Shown here: positions 47,624 to 56,692 of the stretch, piece after piece | Numbering within the stretch: the stretch's first letter is position 1 | How the letters are laid out: the number at the start of each line of letters is the position of its first letter | Source of the DNA: Paeniglutamicibacter cryotolerans | GTDB lineage: Bacteria > Actinomycetota > Actinomycetes > Actinomycetales > Micrococcaceae | NCBI RefSeq assembly: GCF_014190875.1 | Contig: NZ_JACHVS010000001.1 | Coordinates: 558,001 to 622,000 of the forward strand | Reading direction: 5' to 3' | Length of the DNA stretch: 64,000 bases | Notes under the pieces: generated by a model | Told to the model about the DNA's origin: nothing | What the model saw: the letters and a program-made list of their open reading frames with translations, nothing else | Databases searched by the model: none | Made by a program: the position numbers and the translations under genes

Positions 47624-48489
47624 GGGCGCGTTCCTCCTGTTTGCAGGTTCCTGAGGTAGCCGAGCGAATCGGCCGCCAGCGCGTCCTGGGTGCTGGCCAG
47701 CGGGCGCCAGATCGATGCCGCCACGGCTATCGACGCGTTGTGCGCCGTGAAGGATTCCAGGCAGAGTGGCCCGGCATAACCGGCGAGGTCCAACGCATGC
47801 AGGAATCCCAACCAGTCGAAGTGGTCGGCTCCGACCGCGCCGCGGTCGTTACCGCTGACCTGTACGTGTGCGATATGCCCGGTGGCACGGGCGACGGCGG
47901 CGGCGATGTCCTGCTCCTCGATGTTCAGGTGGTAGCTGTCCAGCGTCAAGCCAAGCCCGGGGCCCAGCAGCGGTTCGAGCGCATCCAGCGCCTGGTCGAC
48001 CGTGTTGATCAGAGAAGTTTCATATCGGTTGAGCGGTTCGATCGCCAGGCAAATGCCCCGGTCGGCCGCATGCTCAGCCAGCGGTGCAAGGTGGGATCGC
48101 AGCTGCAGGTACGCTGCCTGGCGTTCGGCCTCCCCCATGCGCCAGGTGCGGCCGGTTGCTGCATAGAACGGGCCGGCAACGGTGGTGGCGCCCACGGCGT
48201 CCGCTGCGTCGATGCAGGCTCGCAGGTAATCCCCCGTCGAGTCGATCTCCCCGGGGGATGCGGCGATGAGATTGCGTCCCGGGGCCATTGCCCCGATCAC
48301 CACCGGGGTCAGCCGGTAGTCGGCAAGGACCTCCCGGGCCGCGGCGGCGTCCCAGTCCCCAGGGGTTTCCAGTGGAAGTTCGATGGCATCGAAGCCCAAC
48401 GACGCCGCATGGGCGCAGAGTTCGGCCAGCGAATCGTCGTTCAGCGGTGAGGTCCAGATCCAGGTGTTGACGCCAAGCTTGCGGTCCAT
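47620..48489 (-). CDS. Sugar phosphate isomerase/epimerase (TIM-barrel family)
   Basis: A 289-residue TIM-barrel protein resembling tagatose/psicose 3-epimerases and IolI/IolE-type isomerases. Key segments are LGVNTWIWTSPL at the N-terminus, LAIEPLNRYETSLIN (metal Glu), LTLDSYHLNIEE (Asp/His), HVQVSGNDRG and LCLESFT (final Glu). It lies between the sugar binding protein gene and the first isomerase, overlapping the latter by 4 nt. Confidence 0.88.
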   Translation of the reverse strand: MDRKLGVNTWIWTSPLNDDSLAELCAHAASLGFDAIELPLETPGDWDAAAAREVLADYRLTPVVIGAMAPGRNLIAASPGEIDSTGDYLRACIDAADAVGATTVAGPFYAATGRTWRMGEAERQAAYLQLRSHLAPLAEHAADRGICLAIEPLNRYETSLINTVDQALDALEPLLGPGLGLTLDSYHLNIEEQDIAAAVARATGHIAHVQVSGNDRGAVGADHFDWLGFLHALDLAGYAGPLCLESFTAHNASIAVAASIWRPLASTQDALAADSLGYLRNLQTGGTRP

Positions 48490-48595
48490 CGAGCGGCCTT
48501 CCCTTTCCCCGGTGGAACATGCTGGTCAGGTGTTCAGGTTATGCGGCGTCCGGTGGCCCGGGCTAGGGGCCCGGGCCACCGAGGCTCGTCAGGCC

Positions 48596-49855
48596 CTAGG
48601 GCATGACGCGCTTCTGCCAGACCTGCGGGTATCCGGCCAGGTCCTCACCTCCGAATTTGGCATAGTGCCCATCGGGCATGCCGTCGTTCGCCGTCAGGTA
48701 CGCCTCGAGGTCTGCGGACGTGACCGGGGACTGCGGAAGCACCCATTCCTTCGGAACCTCCTTGCCGGCGAAGATGTCGGCCGCCGCCAGCAGCGGGGTG
48801 CGCCACTGGAAATTCGAGTACACCGGTCCCATCGCCGTGATGCCGGTGTCCTTCCACTTGCGCAGGAAGCTGAGCTCATCCTCGCCGGTCATCACGGGAA
48901 GCGGCTTGCCCGCGTCCTCGAACGCCTCGATCGCGGCGACGGCGCCGTCGCCCGCATCCATCCATACCCCCTGGACGTCGCCCTTGGCCAGCTCGTCCGA
49001 GATGATCTTCTTGATCTCCACCGGATCGGCTCCGGTGAAGTAGTCCTTGGCCTCGATGCCGGCCTCCTTGAACAGCTTGTCCGCCGCCGCCCAGCGCTGT
49101 TCGAGCACATCGACGCCCGGCAGGATGCGCAGGGCGACGACCTTGTCGCCCTTGGCCAGGTTCTTGTTCAGGAACTCCGCCGTGTCGATGCCCCAGGCGA
49201 ACCCGCCGATGGGGTGGATGAAGGTGACCGGGCAGTCGGTCTTCACCCCGCGGTCAAACACGATGACCGGCTTGTCCGTCTTGCAGGCGCGCTCCACCGC
49301 CGGGGTCATGGCCGCCGTGGAGTTCGGGGAGATGATGAAGACGTCGCAGTTGCCCTCGTTGATGAAGTAGTCGATGTCGGCGATCTGCGTGTCGTCGCTG
49401 TCCTTGGCGTCGCGGGTTTCCATCTCGGAGATGGCACCGGATCCCTGCAGCGCCTTCAGCTGCTGGTTCATGGTGATCCAACCGGTCTGCCGCCACGGGT
49501 TGGAGATCGAGGCGTTGGCGAAGCAGGCCTTCTTGGCACCGGACGACTTGTATTTCTCGGTGCTGACCATTTCGGCGTTGATGTGCTGCAGGTACGGCTG
49601 CTCCGCCGGCCCGGCCGGCGCCACCGAGCGCTGGGCGTACTGCTCGTCGTACACTGCCTGGTCGAACCATTGGGTAACGGGTGTGGCCGGAGCGGCGGCC
49701 GTTTCGGTGGGACTCTGCGCGGGAGTGCCCGCCGGGGCATCCGATGGCGCGGAACTGGTGCTCGGCCCGCTGACGGTGGGATCGGTGGTGCACCCGACTA
49801 GGGCAAGGGCTGCCACCGCGGTGACCGCCAGGGTCCTTGCTACTGTGCGTCGCAT
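48596..49855 (-). CDS. Sugar ABC transporter substrate-binding lipoprotein (CUT2/RbsB-like)
   Basis: A 419-residue exported lipoprotein (lipobox LVGC) with a long Ser/Thr/Pro-rich linker of about 40 residues before a periplasmic-binding-protein type 1 domain (FANASISNPWRQTG, DVFIISPNSTAAMTPAVERA, PVIVFDRGV, GVWMDAGDGAVAAIEAFEDAG). It should capture a sugar or cyclitol for the two permeases upstream. ATG 49855 has a perfect AGGAGG site. It is longer than typical RbsB because of the linker and an extra N-terminal segment (WFDQAVYDEQYAQ). Confidence 0.9.
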   Translation of the reverse strand: MRRTVARTLAVTAVAALALVGCTTDPTVSGPSTSSAPSDAPAGTPAQSPTETAAAPATPVTQWFDQAVYDEQYAQRSVAPAGPAEQPYLQHINAEMVSTEKYKSSGAKKACFANASISNPWRQTGWITMNQQLKALQGSGAISEMETRDAKDSDDTQIADIDYFINEGNCDVFIISPNSTAAMTPAVERACKTDKPVIVFDRGVKTDCPVTFIHPIGGFAWGIDTAEFLNKNLAKGDKVVALRILPGVDVLEQRWAAADKLFKEAGIEAKDYFTGADPVEIKKIISDELAKGDVQGVWMDAGDGAVAAIEAFEDAGKPLPVMTGEDELSFLRKWKDTGITAMGPVYSNFQWRTPLLAAADIFAGKEVPKEWVLPQSPVTSADLEAYLTANDGMPDGHYAKFGGEDLAGYPQVWQKRVMP

Positions 49856-49917
49856 CGCTAACCTCCTAAAGGTTGGTGAAGTTCGGCCCCGGGACGGGGC
49901 CTCGAGTGGTGGGTGGA

Positions 49918-50961
49918 TCATGAGCCTCGCATCGCGGGTGCGACCGGCTCCTTCCCGTCGAGCGGGGAAGTCGGGGAGGGCGGGACGGACCCTGGTGGGG
50001 CCTTGCGCCGGTGGCTGCCGGAGCCCGACGCCGAATAGGCGACGGACGCGATGATGATGATGCCCTGGATGCCGTCGCGCAGCGTCGAGGGGACTCCGGC
50101 GAAGTTCAGCAGGGTGAACAGGGCCTCCAACGCGAAGGCACCGGCCACTGCGGCCACCACCCAGCCGCGGCCTCCTCCCAGCACCACACCGCCGAGCACC
50201 ACCGCCGTGATGGCGATGAACTCGTAACCCTGGCCAACCTTCGGGTGGACCCCGGCATATCCGACCAGCAGCACGCCGGCAACGGTGGCACTGAACGCGG
50301 AGATGATGAACGTGGAGGTGGTGACCCACCAGGACCGGGCCCCGGAATAGCGGGCCACGTGCCGGTTTTCGCCCAGCGCGACGATGGTGCGCCCGAACGC
50401 GGTGCGCGTGAAAAGGATCGCGGCCAGCAGCACGGCGGTCAGGATCAGCACCGAGTAGGGAAGAATCTCGATCACCGGAATCCCGCGGATGCCACCGCGG
50501 CCCAGTGCCCTGAACGAATCGACCGGGTTGCCGGTCGCGGCTCCCCCGGTCCAGTACATGACGCCGCCGAGCAACGCCAGCATCATGCCCAGCGTGACGA
50601 TGAACGAGGGGATCCGCAGCAGCGTGACCAGCAGCCCGTTGACGAGGCCGACCAGCGTTCCGAGCACCAGCATGAGGATCAGCGTCGGGGCGATCCGCGA
50701 GGCGTCCTGCCCGATCAGGTTGCCGGCGATGACCACCTGCGCGGTGATGAGCGAACCCATCGACAGGTCGAATTCACCTCCGACCACCACGAAATACTGG
50801 CCGATGGCCACGATGGCGATTGGCGCCACGCGCTGGACGAACCTGATCAGCTGACTGGGTTCGGCGAAGGACGGGCTGATCACAGTGATCGCCAGCAATA
50901 GGCCTGCGAGCAGCAGGAACACCGCCCCACGCGGGCTGAGCAGGGTGCGGATCGCGTTCAC
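49918..50961 (-). CDS. Sugar ABC transporter permease (RbsC-like)
   Basis: A 347-residue permease of the branched-chain/ribose type with about nine membrane helices. Family features are FVVVGGEFDLSMGSL, the EAA-like GYEFIAITAVVLGGVVLGGGRG and a hydrophilic C-terminal tail. The start is GTG at 50961, overlapping the upstream permease stop by 4 nt. It forms a heterodimer with that permease. Confidence 0.9.
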   Translation of the reverse strand: MNAIRTLLSPRGAVFLLLAGLLLAITVISPSFAEPSQLIRFVQRVAPIAIVAIGQYFVVVGGEFDLSMGSLITAQVVIAGNLIGQDASRIAPTLILMLVLGTLVGLVNGLLVTLLRIPSFIVTLGMMLALLGGVMYWTGGAATGNPVDSFRALGRGGIRGIPVIEILPYSVLILTAVLLAAILFTRTAFGRTIVALGENRHVARYSGARSWWVTTSTFIISAFSATVAGVLLVGYAGVHPKVGQGYEFIAITAVVLGGVVLGGGRGWVVAAVAGAFALEALFTLLNFAGVPSTLRDGIQGIIIIASVAYSASGSGSHRRKAPPGSVPPSPTSPLDGKEPVAPAMRGS

Positions 50962-52049
50962 GGTGTGCCCGCCTTCCGCAGTGTGGATTCCGCTTCCGTG
51001 GTCGCCGGGGTTCGCGGGTTCGCGGAGTCTTCGGCCCCGGGGGCCCGGGGACCGAACCGGGCCCGTCGGCGCTGGATGCCGCGCCCGGTGTAGATGCCCA
51101 CGGCGATCACGATGACCACCCCGCGCACCACCTCCTTCAGGAACGGGTTCAGCTGCATGACGCTCATGACGTTATCGAGCACGGCGAAGATCGCCACTCC
51201 CCCGATGGTGCCCCAGATGGATCCGCGCCCGCCCATCAGCAGGGTGCCGCCGAGCACCACGGCCGCGATGGAGAGCAGGTCGTAGCCGCCTTGGGTGCCG
51301 ACCGTCGGGGAACCGACACCGAGCCGGCTGGCCAGCAGCAGCCCGGCCAGTCCGGCGAAGACGGAGCAGAGCATGTGGGCAGCGATGACGGGCCGCGCGG
51401 TGCGGATGCCCGAGAGCCGGGCTACCACGGGATCGTCGCCCACGGCGAACAGGTGGTTGCCGGTGCGGGTGCGGGTCAGGAAGAGCGCGACGAGCATCGC
51501 GAAGCCGAGCATCAGCAGCGTGGAGACGGGAACCGGTCCGATGCCTGAAGCCCCGATCAGTTGGAAGTTCCACGGCACGGAACCGCTGGTGCCCTTGTAT
51601 CGGGTATCCAGCACGCCCTTGACGATCAGTCCCATGCCGAGCGTCGCCATGAAACCGTGTACCCGCAGCTTGGTCACTATCAGCCCGTTGGCCAGCCCGA
51701 TCAGCGCGCACACGCTCAGTGCCAGGAGCACTGCGGGCAGGATGTTCGCAGCGCTACCGGCCATGGTGTCGGCGGCGATCAGCGAGGACAGCGAGACGAC
51801 ATAGGGCACCGACAGGTCCAGTGATGCACCGAGGACCACCAGTGTCTGGCCGATGGCCACGAATCCGAGCACGCTCATGGAGGTGAGGATGTCGCGGATG
51901 TTTCCCGGGCTCATGAAGTTCCGCCCCACCGTGGCGACCAGAACGGCGCCGATGACCGTCACAGCGGCCAGCGAGATGTAGACCACAGCTGTGGTGTCGA
52001 GGTTCCGCAGGCGGGAGTCGCCGGGCCGAGTGGAGGTCGCGGTGTTCAT
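50958..52049 (-). CDS. Sugar ABC transporter permease (RbsC-like)
   Basis: A 363-residue RbsC-type permease. Typical are LVVLGASLDLSVPYVVSL and GGYDLLSIAAVVLGGTLLMGGRG. A charged C-terminal tail of about 40 residues follows the last helix. ATG 52049 overlaps the ATPase stop by 4 nt. The longer frame to 52322 is a shadow of the ATPase gene. Confidence 0.9.
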   Translation of the reverse strand: MNTATSTRPGDSRLRNLDTTAVVYISLAAVTVIGAVLVATVGRNFMSPGNIRDILTSMSVLGFVAIGQTLVVLGASLDLSVPYVVSLSSLIAADTMAGSAANILPAVLLALSVCALIGLANGLIVTKLRVHGFMATLGMGLIVKGVLDTRYKGTSGSVPWNFQLIGASGIGPVPVSTLLMLGFAMLVALFLTRTRTGNHLFAVGDDPVVARLSGIRTARPVIAAHMLCSVFAGLAGLLLASRLGVGSPTVGTQGGYDLLSIAAVVLGGTLLMGGRGSIWGTIGGVAIFAVLDNVMSVMQLNPFLKEVVRGVVIVIAVGIYTGRGIQRRRARFGPRAPGAEDSANPRTPATTEAESTLRKAGTP

Positions 52050-53551
52050 GACGATTCCCCCGCGGAGGTCGCGACGGCCGCGACCAGCACCTCTTCTTCG
52101 CTGGAGCCGCGCGGCAGCTCCGCGACGATCCGCCCGTCGTGCATGGCCAGGATCCGATCGGCCATGCCGATGACTTCGGGCAGTTCCGAGGAGATCATCA
52201 GGATCGCCACCCCGTCGCGGGCAAGTTCGCGGATCAACTGGTAGACGGCGACCTTCGCCCCGACGTCGATGCCTCGGGTCGGCTCGTCGAGCAATACGAT
52301 CCGCGGGTTGGTGAGTAGCCATTTGGCCAGTACGACCTTCTGCTGGTTGCCGCCGGAAAGGAACTGCACCTCCTGGTCCGTGCCGCGGGAGGAAAGTTCG
52401 AGGCTGTTCAGCACTCCCGGCAGCGCGGCCTTGGCTGAAGCCCCTCGGGAGGGGAAAACCGAGCGGACGGCAAGCAATGCGTTATCCAGCACCGATTGGC
52501 CCAGCGCCAGGCCACGCACCTTGCGGTCTTCGGTGATCAGCGCGATGCCGGCCCTCACCGCGGCACGGATGGTGGTGATGCGCACCGGTTTGTCGTCGAT
52601 CTCCACCTCGCCGCGGGTGAAGGGTGCGGCGCCGAAGACAGCCTCGGCCAGTTCCGTGCGTCCGGCCCCCTGAAGGCCGGCTACGCCCACGATTTCCCCG
52701 GCACGCAGTTCCAGGTCTATACCGTCGATCCAGTCGTTGCCGCCGCCGCGGATCGCCAGCCGCGTACTGCCCAGCGTGGTCCCCTCCAAAGCTTCCGGGA
52801 AATAGGTGCTGATCGAGCGGCCCACCATGCGGCGCACCAGTTCGGCCGTGTCCAGCTCGTCGGCGGGGGTGCCGGAGACGAAGTTGCCGTCCTTGAGCAC
52901 GGTGATGTGGTCGCAGAGGTCGAATATCTCCCGCAGCCGGTGCGAGACGTAGAGGATGGCCACGCCCCTGCCCTGAAGCCGGCGGATGATCCCGTAGAGC
53001 AGCTGAACCTCGTGTCCTGCAAGTGCGGCTGTCGGCTCATCCATGGAAATGACCTTCGCATCGCGCGAGAGCGCCTTGACGATCTCCACTATCTGCTGCT
53101 CGGCGACCGAGAGCCGCACCACGCGTGTGGTCGGGTCTATGAAGTCAATGCCAAGGTCTGCAAGCAGTTCGGCCGTGCGCCGGACCATGGCCCTCTGGTC
53201 GACGAACCCGCCTCGGCGCGGTTCGCGGCCGATGAACACGTTCTGCGCCACAGTGCGTTCGGGAAGCAGGTTGAACTCCTGGAAAACAGTCGCCAGGCCC
53301 GCATCCATGGCCTGAACCGGGTGGCTGAAGTTCACGGCCGTCCCGCCGAGCTCCACCGTGCCGCCGTCGCGCTGGTAGACCCCGGCGAGGATCTTCATGA
53401 GCGTCGACTTGCCGGCCCCATTTTCGCCGACCAGCCCGTGGACCTGGCCGGGGAAGAGTTCAAGGGAAACGTCGTTGAGCACTGTGACGCCGAAAAACGC
53501 CTTGGTCAGGCCCGTGGCACGCAGAACGGGTGCGCCGGTTGCCGCGGTCAT
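52046..53551 (-). CDS. Sugar ABC transporter ATP-binding protein (RbsA/MglA-like, two ATPase domains)
   Basis: A 501-residue tandem ATPase of the CUT2 class. Domain 1 (about 1-240) has Walker A GENGAGKSTL and a variant signature LSVAEQQIVEI with Walker B VISMDEPTAAL. Domain 2 (about 250-501) has a degenerate P-loop region (VAGLQGAGRTEL), signature LSGGNQQKVVLAKWL and DEPTRGIDVG. This division between a canonical and a variant site is usual for RbsA. The ATG at 53551 overlaps the oxidoreductase stop by 4 nt. Confidence 0.93.
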   Translation of the reverse strand: MTAATGAPVLRATGLTKAFFGVTVLNDVSLELFPGQVHGLVGENGAGKSTLMKILAGVYQRDGGTVELGGTAVNFSHPVQAMDAGLATVFQEFNLLPERTVAQNVFIGREPRRGGFVDQRAMVRRTAELLADLGIDFIDPTTRVVRLSVAEQQIVEIVKALSRDAKVISMDEPTAALAGHEVQLLYGIIRRLQGRGVAILYVSHRLREIFDLCDHITVLKDGNFVSGTPADELDTAELVRRMVGRSISTYFPEALEGTTLGSTRLAIRGGGNDWIDGIDLELRAGEIVGVAGLQGAGRTELAEAVFGAAPFTRGEVEIDDKPVRITTIRAAVRAGIALITEDRKVRGLALGQSVLDNALLAVRSVFPSRGASAKAALPGVLNSLELSSRGTDQEVQFLSGGNQQKVVLAKWLLTNPRIVLLDEPTRGIDVGAKVAVYQLIRELARDGVAILMISSELPEVIGMADRILAMHDGRIVAELPRGSSEEEVLVAAVATSAGESS

Positions 53552-54654
53552 GGTGCCACCTCGACCCAGTGCCCGGTGGCCGCTGATTGGAGTACCGCCG
53601 CCGTCACGCGCACGGCGCGCAACCCGTCGGCGAATCTTGGCAGCCCCTCGGGGTCTGCACCGTCGATGGCAGCGTAGCTGTCGGAAATGAAGGCGTTGAA
53701 CGCGTCCTGGTATCCCATCGGGTGTCCGGCGGGCAGCAGCGAGAGCCGGGCCGCGTCGGCCGAGAGCTGCGCCGGGTCCCGTTGCAGCACGCGGTTCCCC
53801 TTCCTGCGTCCCAACCACAGCGCATCGGGGGTTTCCTGCTCGAAGCGCACCGATTCTTCGGTGCCCGAGACCTCGAAGACGAGCGCGTTCTTGTGTCCCG
53901 GGGCAACCTGGGAGATCAGCAGCGTGCCCAGCATGCCGGCGTCGAATTCCACCAAGAGCGCTACCAGGTCCTCGGTGGCTATGTTGCTGTGGATGGACCG
54001 ATCGGCGTGGACGGTTCGCTTGGTCGCATTGAGCCGGATGATGCGCTGACCGCTGACGAATTCGAGCAGGTCACACAGGTGGGAGCCAATGTCGGCGAAG
54101 GCCCGGGAGGGTCCGCCGTGCTGCTCATCGACGCGCCAATTGTCATCGCCGACCGCCAGCAGCCAGTCTTGCAGATAGCTGGCCTGGACGGTCAGCAGGC
54201 GGCCCGTGTGACCGGCGGCAATCCTGGCCCGCGCCTCGCGAACCATGGGATGGAAGCGGTAGACAAAGGGAACGGTGCCGCACAGTCCGCCGGTGTCGGC
54301 CAGGGCAAGCAGTTCACGCGCGTCGCCGACACCGGTGGTCAGGGGTTTTTCGCAGACCACGTGCTTACCGGCCCGCAGTGCCGCGGCAGCAAGCCCATGG
54401 TGAGTGGCGTTGGGGGTGCAGATGTGGACGACATCGACCGAATCGTCCGTCAACAGCGCTTCGAACGTGTCGTAGGTGGAGGCCAGGCCGAGCCGTGCAG
54501 CCGAAGCACGGCTGCGCTCCGGGGTGGAGGAGGTTCCTGCCGCGAGCCTGGCACCGGCGCTGCGGATCGCACGGGAATGGACTGTTGCCATGAACCCCGA
54601 TCCGACCACAGCCGCCTGTAATATCCGCGGTGGTGCCTTGGTTGCCTCATCCAT
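53548..54654 (-). CDS. Gfo/Idh/MocA family oxidoreductase
   Basis: A 368-residue NAD(P)-dependent sugar or cyclitol dehydrogenase. The Rossmann motif is AVVGSGFMATVHSRA; the catalytic lysine is in HVVCEKPLTTG; the C-terminal domain has AFADIGSHLCDLLEFVSG (GSH motif). It is the first gene of the seven-gene operon, so oxidation of the imported sugar or cyclitol is the likely first step. Myo-inositol-like or hexose substrates are plausible but unproven. It is divergent from the ROK repressor. Confidence 0.9.
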   Translation of the reverse strand: MDEATKAPPRILQAAVVGSGFMATVHSRAIRSAGARLAAGTSSTPERSRASAARLGLASTYDTFEALLTDDSVDVVHICTPNATHHGLAAAALRAGKHVVCEKPLTTGVGDARELLALADTGGLCGTVPFVYRFHPMVREARARIAAGHTGRLLTVQASYLQDWLLAVGDDNWRVDEQHGGPSRAFADIGSHLCDLLEFVSGQRIIRLNATKRTVHADRSIHSNIATEDLVALLVEFDAGMLGTLLISQVAPGHKNALVFEVSGTEESVRFEQETPDALWLGRRKGNRVLQRDPAQLSADAARLSLLPAGHPMGYQDAFNAFISDSYAAIDGADPEGLPRFADGLRAVRVTAAVLQSAATGHWVEVAP

Positions 54655-54689
54655 GCCCCCATGGTGACATGGGTCACAACACTTCTGTC

Positions 54690-54740
54690 AATAGACATAC
54701 AAAAGTTATTTGCCTGAAATCATCTTCAGAAGTTTTGTTG
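54690..54740. promoter_or_regulatory. Candidate ROK operator region
   Basis: The AT-rich gap between the divergent oxidoreductase and ROK genes holds an outer inverted pair ACAAAA/TTTTGT and an inner CTGAA-ATCATC-TTCAG hairpin. The symmetry is imperfect, but the location fits control of both promoters. Confidence 0.4.
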
Positions 54741-54774
54741 GTCGAAGTCGAGGGGGTTGTGATTGACTGGCGCC

Positions 54775-55962
54775 ATGAACGAGCACTCCCGCGGATCGGC
54801 GCTGGGCCCGACGGGCGCCGGCGAGCTGTTCCAGCTACTGCGCGACGGGCATCCGCGCACGCGCGCCCAGCTGGCACTCGAAACTGGGCTGGCCCGTTCC
54901 ACCATCACCACCCGGGTCGACGAACTCATGGGCCTGGGCCTGGTCCTGCCCGTGGCAGAGGCGGCATCCACCGGCGGACGACCGCCCTCCCAATTCGCAC
55001 TGAACCCGCGGGCCCGTGTGGTCCTGGCCGCCGATCTGGGCGCTTCCCATGCGACCCTGGCCATCACCGACCTGACCGGAATCGTGCTCGCCGAACATAG
55101 CCAGCGCATCGACATCGCCGCAGGTCCCGTCGCTGTCCTGACCTGGCTGGCTGAAACCACCATGAGCCTGCTCAAACGCCTGGGGCTGGGCGAATGCGAC
55201 TTGGTGGCCATCGGCATCGGAGTGCCGGGACCGGTGCATTTCGAAAGCGGGCAACCGGCCAACCCGCCGATCATGCCCGGTTGGAACGGATTCGACATCC
55301 CGGGGTGGCTGGGTAGGATCCTGCCCGTCCCGGTTCTGGTCGACAACGACGTGAACATCATGGCTCTGGGCGAACGCGCCACCAATTTCCCCACCGTCGA
55401 ACACTTCATGTTCGTCAAGGTAGCCACGGGCATCGGCGCCGGGCTGGTTTCCGGCGGACGACTCCAGCGCGGGGCCCAGGGCATTGCCGGCGATATCGGG
55501 CATGTGAGGGTGGGGCGGGGCGGGGACATCCAGTGCCAATGCGGCAATAGCGGATGCCTTGAGGCACTGGCCTCAGGCCCAGCAATCGCCAGCTCCCTGC
55601 GGGCGCAGGGATTGGAGGCAGCGGGAACAACCGAGGTAATCGATCTCGTCAAAGCCGGAAACACCATGGCCATCCAGGCCGTACGCCAGGCAGGCCGGGA
55701 CTTGGGAGAGGTCCTCAGCACCTGCGTGTCCCTGATGAATCCCTCGGTGATTGCCATCGGAGGATCCATGGCGCGGGCCGGGGAACACCTGATCGCCGGG
55801 GTCCGGGAGGTGGTGTATTCGCGCTCCACTCCGCTGGCCACGGAACACCTGCGCATCATGCCCTCCGCCTCTGCCGCGCATGCAGGCGTCCTAGGCGCCA
55901 GCGCATTGGCCGTCCACCATGCGCTCTCCCCCAGCGGAATCGCAGCCCTGTCCAGCCAATGA
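54775..55962 (+). CDS. ROK family transcriptional regulator
   Basis: A 395-residue repressor. The N-terminal winged helix-turn-helix is at about residues 15-60 (RTRAQLALETGLARSTITTRVDELMGLGLV); the sugar-kinase-like ROK domain follows with AADLGASHATLAITDL and the zinc motif CQCGNSGCLEALAS. Such regulators bind a sugar and release DNA. ATG 54775 was chosen; an in-frame TTG at 54763 is possible. It probably represses the divergent transport and oxidation operon. Confidence 0.92.
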   Translation: MNEHSRGSALGPTGAGELFQLLRDGHPRTRAQLALETGLARSTITTRVDELMGLGLVLPVAEAASTGGRPPSQFALNPRARVVLAADLGASHATLAITDLTGIVLAEHSQRIDIAAGPVAVLTWLAETTMSLLKRLGLGECDLVAIGIGVPGPVHFESGQPANPPIMPGWNGFDIPGWLGRILPVPVLVDNDVNIMALGERATNFPTVEHFMFVKVATGIGAGLVSGGRLQRGAQGIAGDIGHVRVGRGGDIQCQCGNSGCLEALASGPAIASSLRAQGLEAAGTTEVIDLVKAGNTMAIQAVRQAGRDLGEVLSTCVSLMNPSVIAIGGSMARAGEHLIAGVREVVYSRSTPLATEHLRIMPSASAAHAGVLGASALAVHHALSPSGIAALSSQ

Positions 55963-56029
55963 ACCGCCGGTGACGGAGCAGACACCGTCCCGGTTAGCCG
56001 TTCGCGGCCCGGCGGGGAAGAATGGTCGG

Positions 56030-56686
56030 GTGACCCTTGTCCCGGAATCCCCGCCCGAAGCATCCTGCATGAACCGCGTCGTCGCCGATTCCAGCGACCG
56101 CATCGCCTGGCTTCGCGCACGTTCCCAGGGCATTACCGCCACCGACGTGTCCAAGCTTTCCACCATGCGCAGCATCGAAACGGCGGCACACTCCAAGCTG
56201 AACGGCTCCGGCTTCTCCGGCAACTCCTGGACCGACCACGGTCGCGCCCGGGAACCCGTGATCGCCGAGTGGGTTCAAAGAAACTACGGCATTCTCCCCA
56301 GCACCCAGCTATTCCATGCCGCCCAGGAGCGCATCCATCTGGCCACTCCCGACGGCATCGCCGTCCGGGCCGACGGCACGGTGGAACTGGCGGAAATCAA
56401 GACGACGAACAAGGCCTGGAAGAGCATTCCGTTGCACTATCTGCGCCAGGTCTGGTGGCAGCAATATGTGCTGGGCGCCGAGCGGACGCTGGTGGTCTGG
56501 GAGCAGCACGAAAACTTCATTCCGGTGAACGAGGAGCCAGAATTCCGTTGGGTCGATCGAGACGACCAGCAGATCAACCAGCTCATCGGCCGCGCAGACG
56601 TGCTGCTGCAGCTGTTGCGGCACAAGACGGCGCTGGCCCGGGTGCGCGAGGACCGCAGGCCGGCCGCACTCTATCTCCCCGAATAA
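56030..56686 (+). CDS. YqaJ-like viral recombinase/lambda-exonuclease family protein
   Basis: A 218-residue PD-(D/E)XK nuclease-family protein. Markers are the N-terminal RIAWLRARSQGITATDVSKL, the GRAREPVIAEWV helix (Glu), the active-site pair DGIAVRADGTVELAEIKTT (Asp...ExK) and the RQVWWQQYVLG helix. In phages such proteins are 5'-3' exonucleases in recombination; chromosomal actinobacterial copies are common and of unknown role. GTG 56030 was chosen; GGGGAAG lies 9 nt upstream. No single-strand annealing partner is adjacent. Confidence 0.85.
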   Translation: MTLVPESPPEASCMNRVVADSSDRIAWLRARSQGITATDVSKLSTMRSIETAAHSKLNGSGFSGNSWTDHGRAREPVIAEWVQRNYGILPSTQLFHAAQERIHLATPDGIAVRADGTVELAEIKTTNKAWKSIPLHYLRQVWWQQYVLGAERTLVVWEQHENFIPVNEEPEFRWVDRDDQQINQLIGRADVLLQLLRHKTALARVREDRRPAALYLPE

Positions 56687-56692
56687 ACCGCA

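Noticed and set aside
45032..47659. 875-residue plus-strand open frame
   Set aside because: It overlaps the permease in another frame and is antisense to an isomerase; its composition (Arg/His/Gly/Pro-rich) is typical of out-of-frame high-GC DNA.
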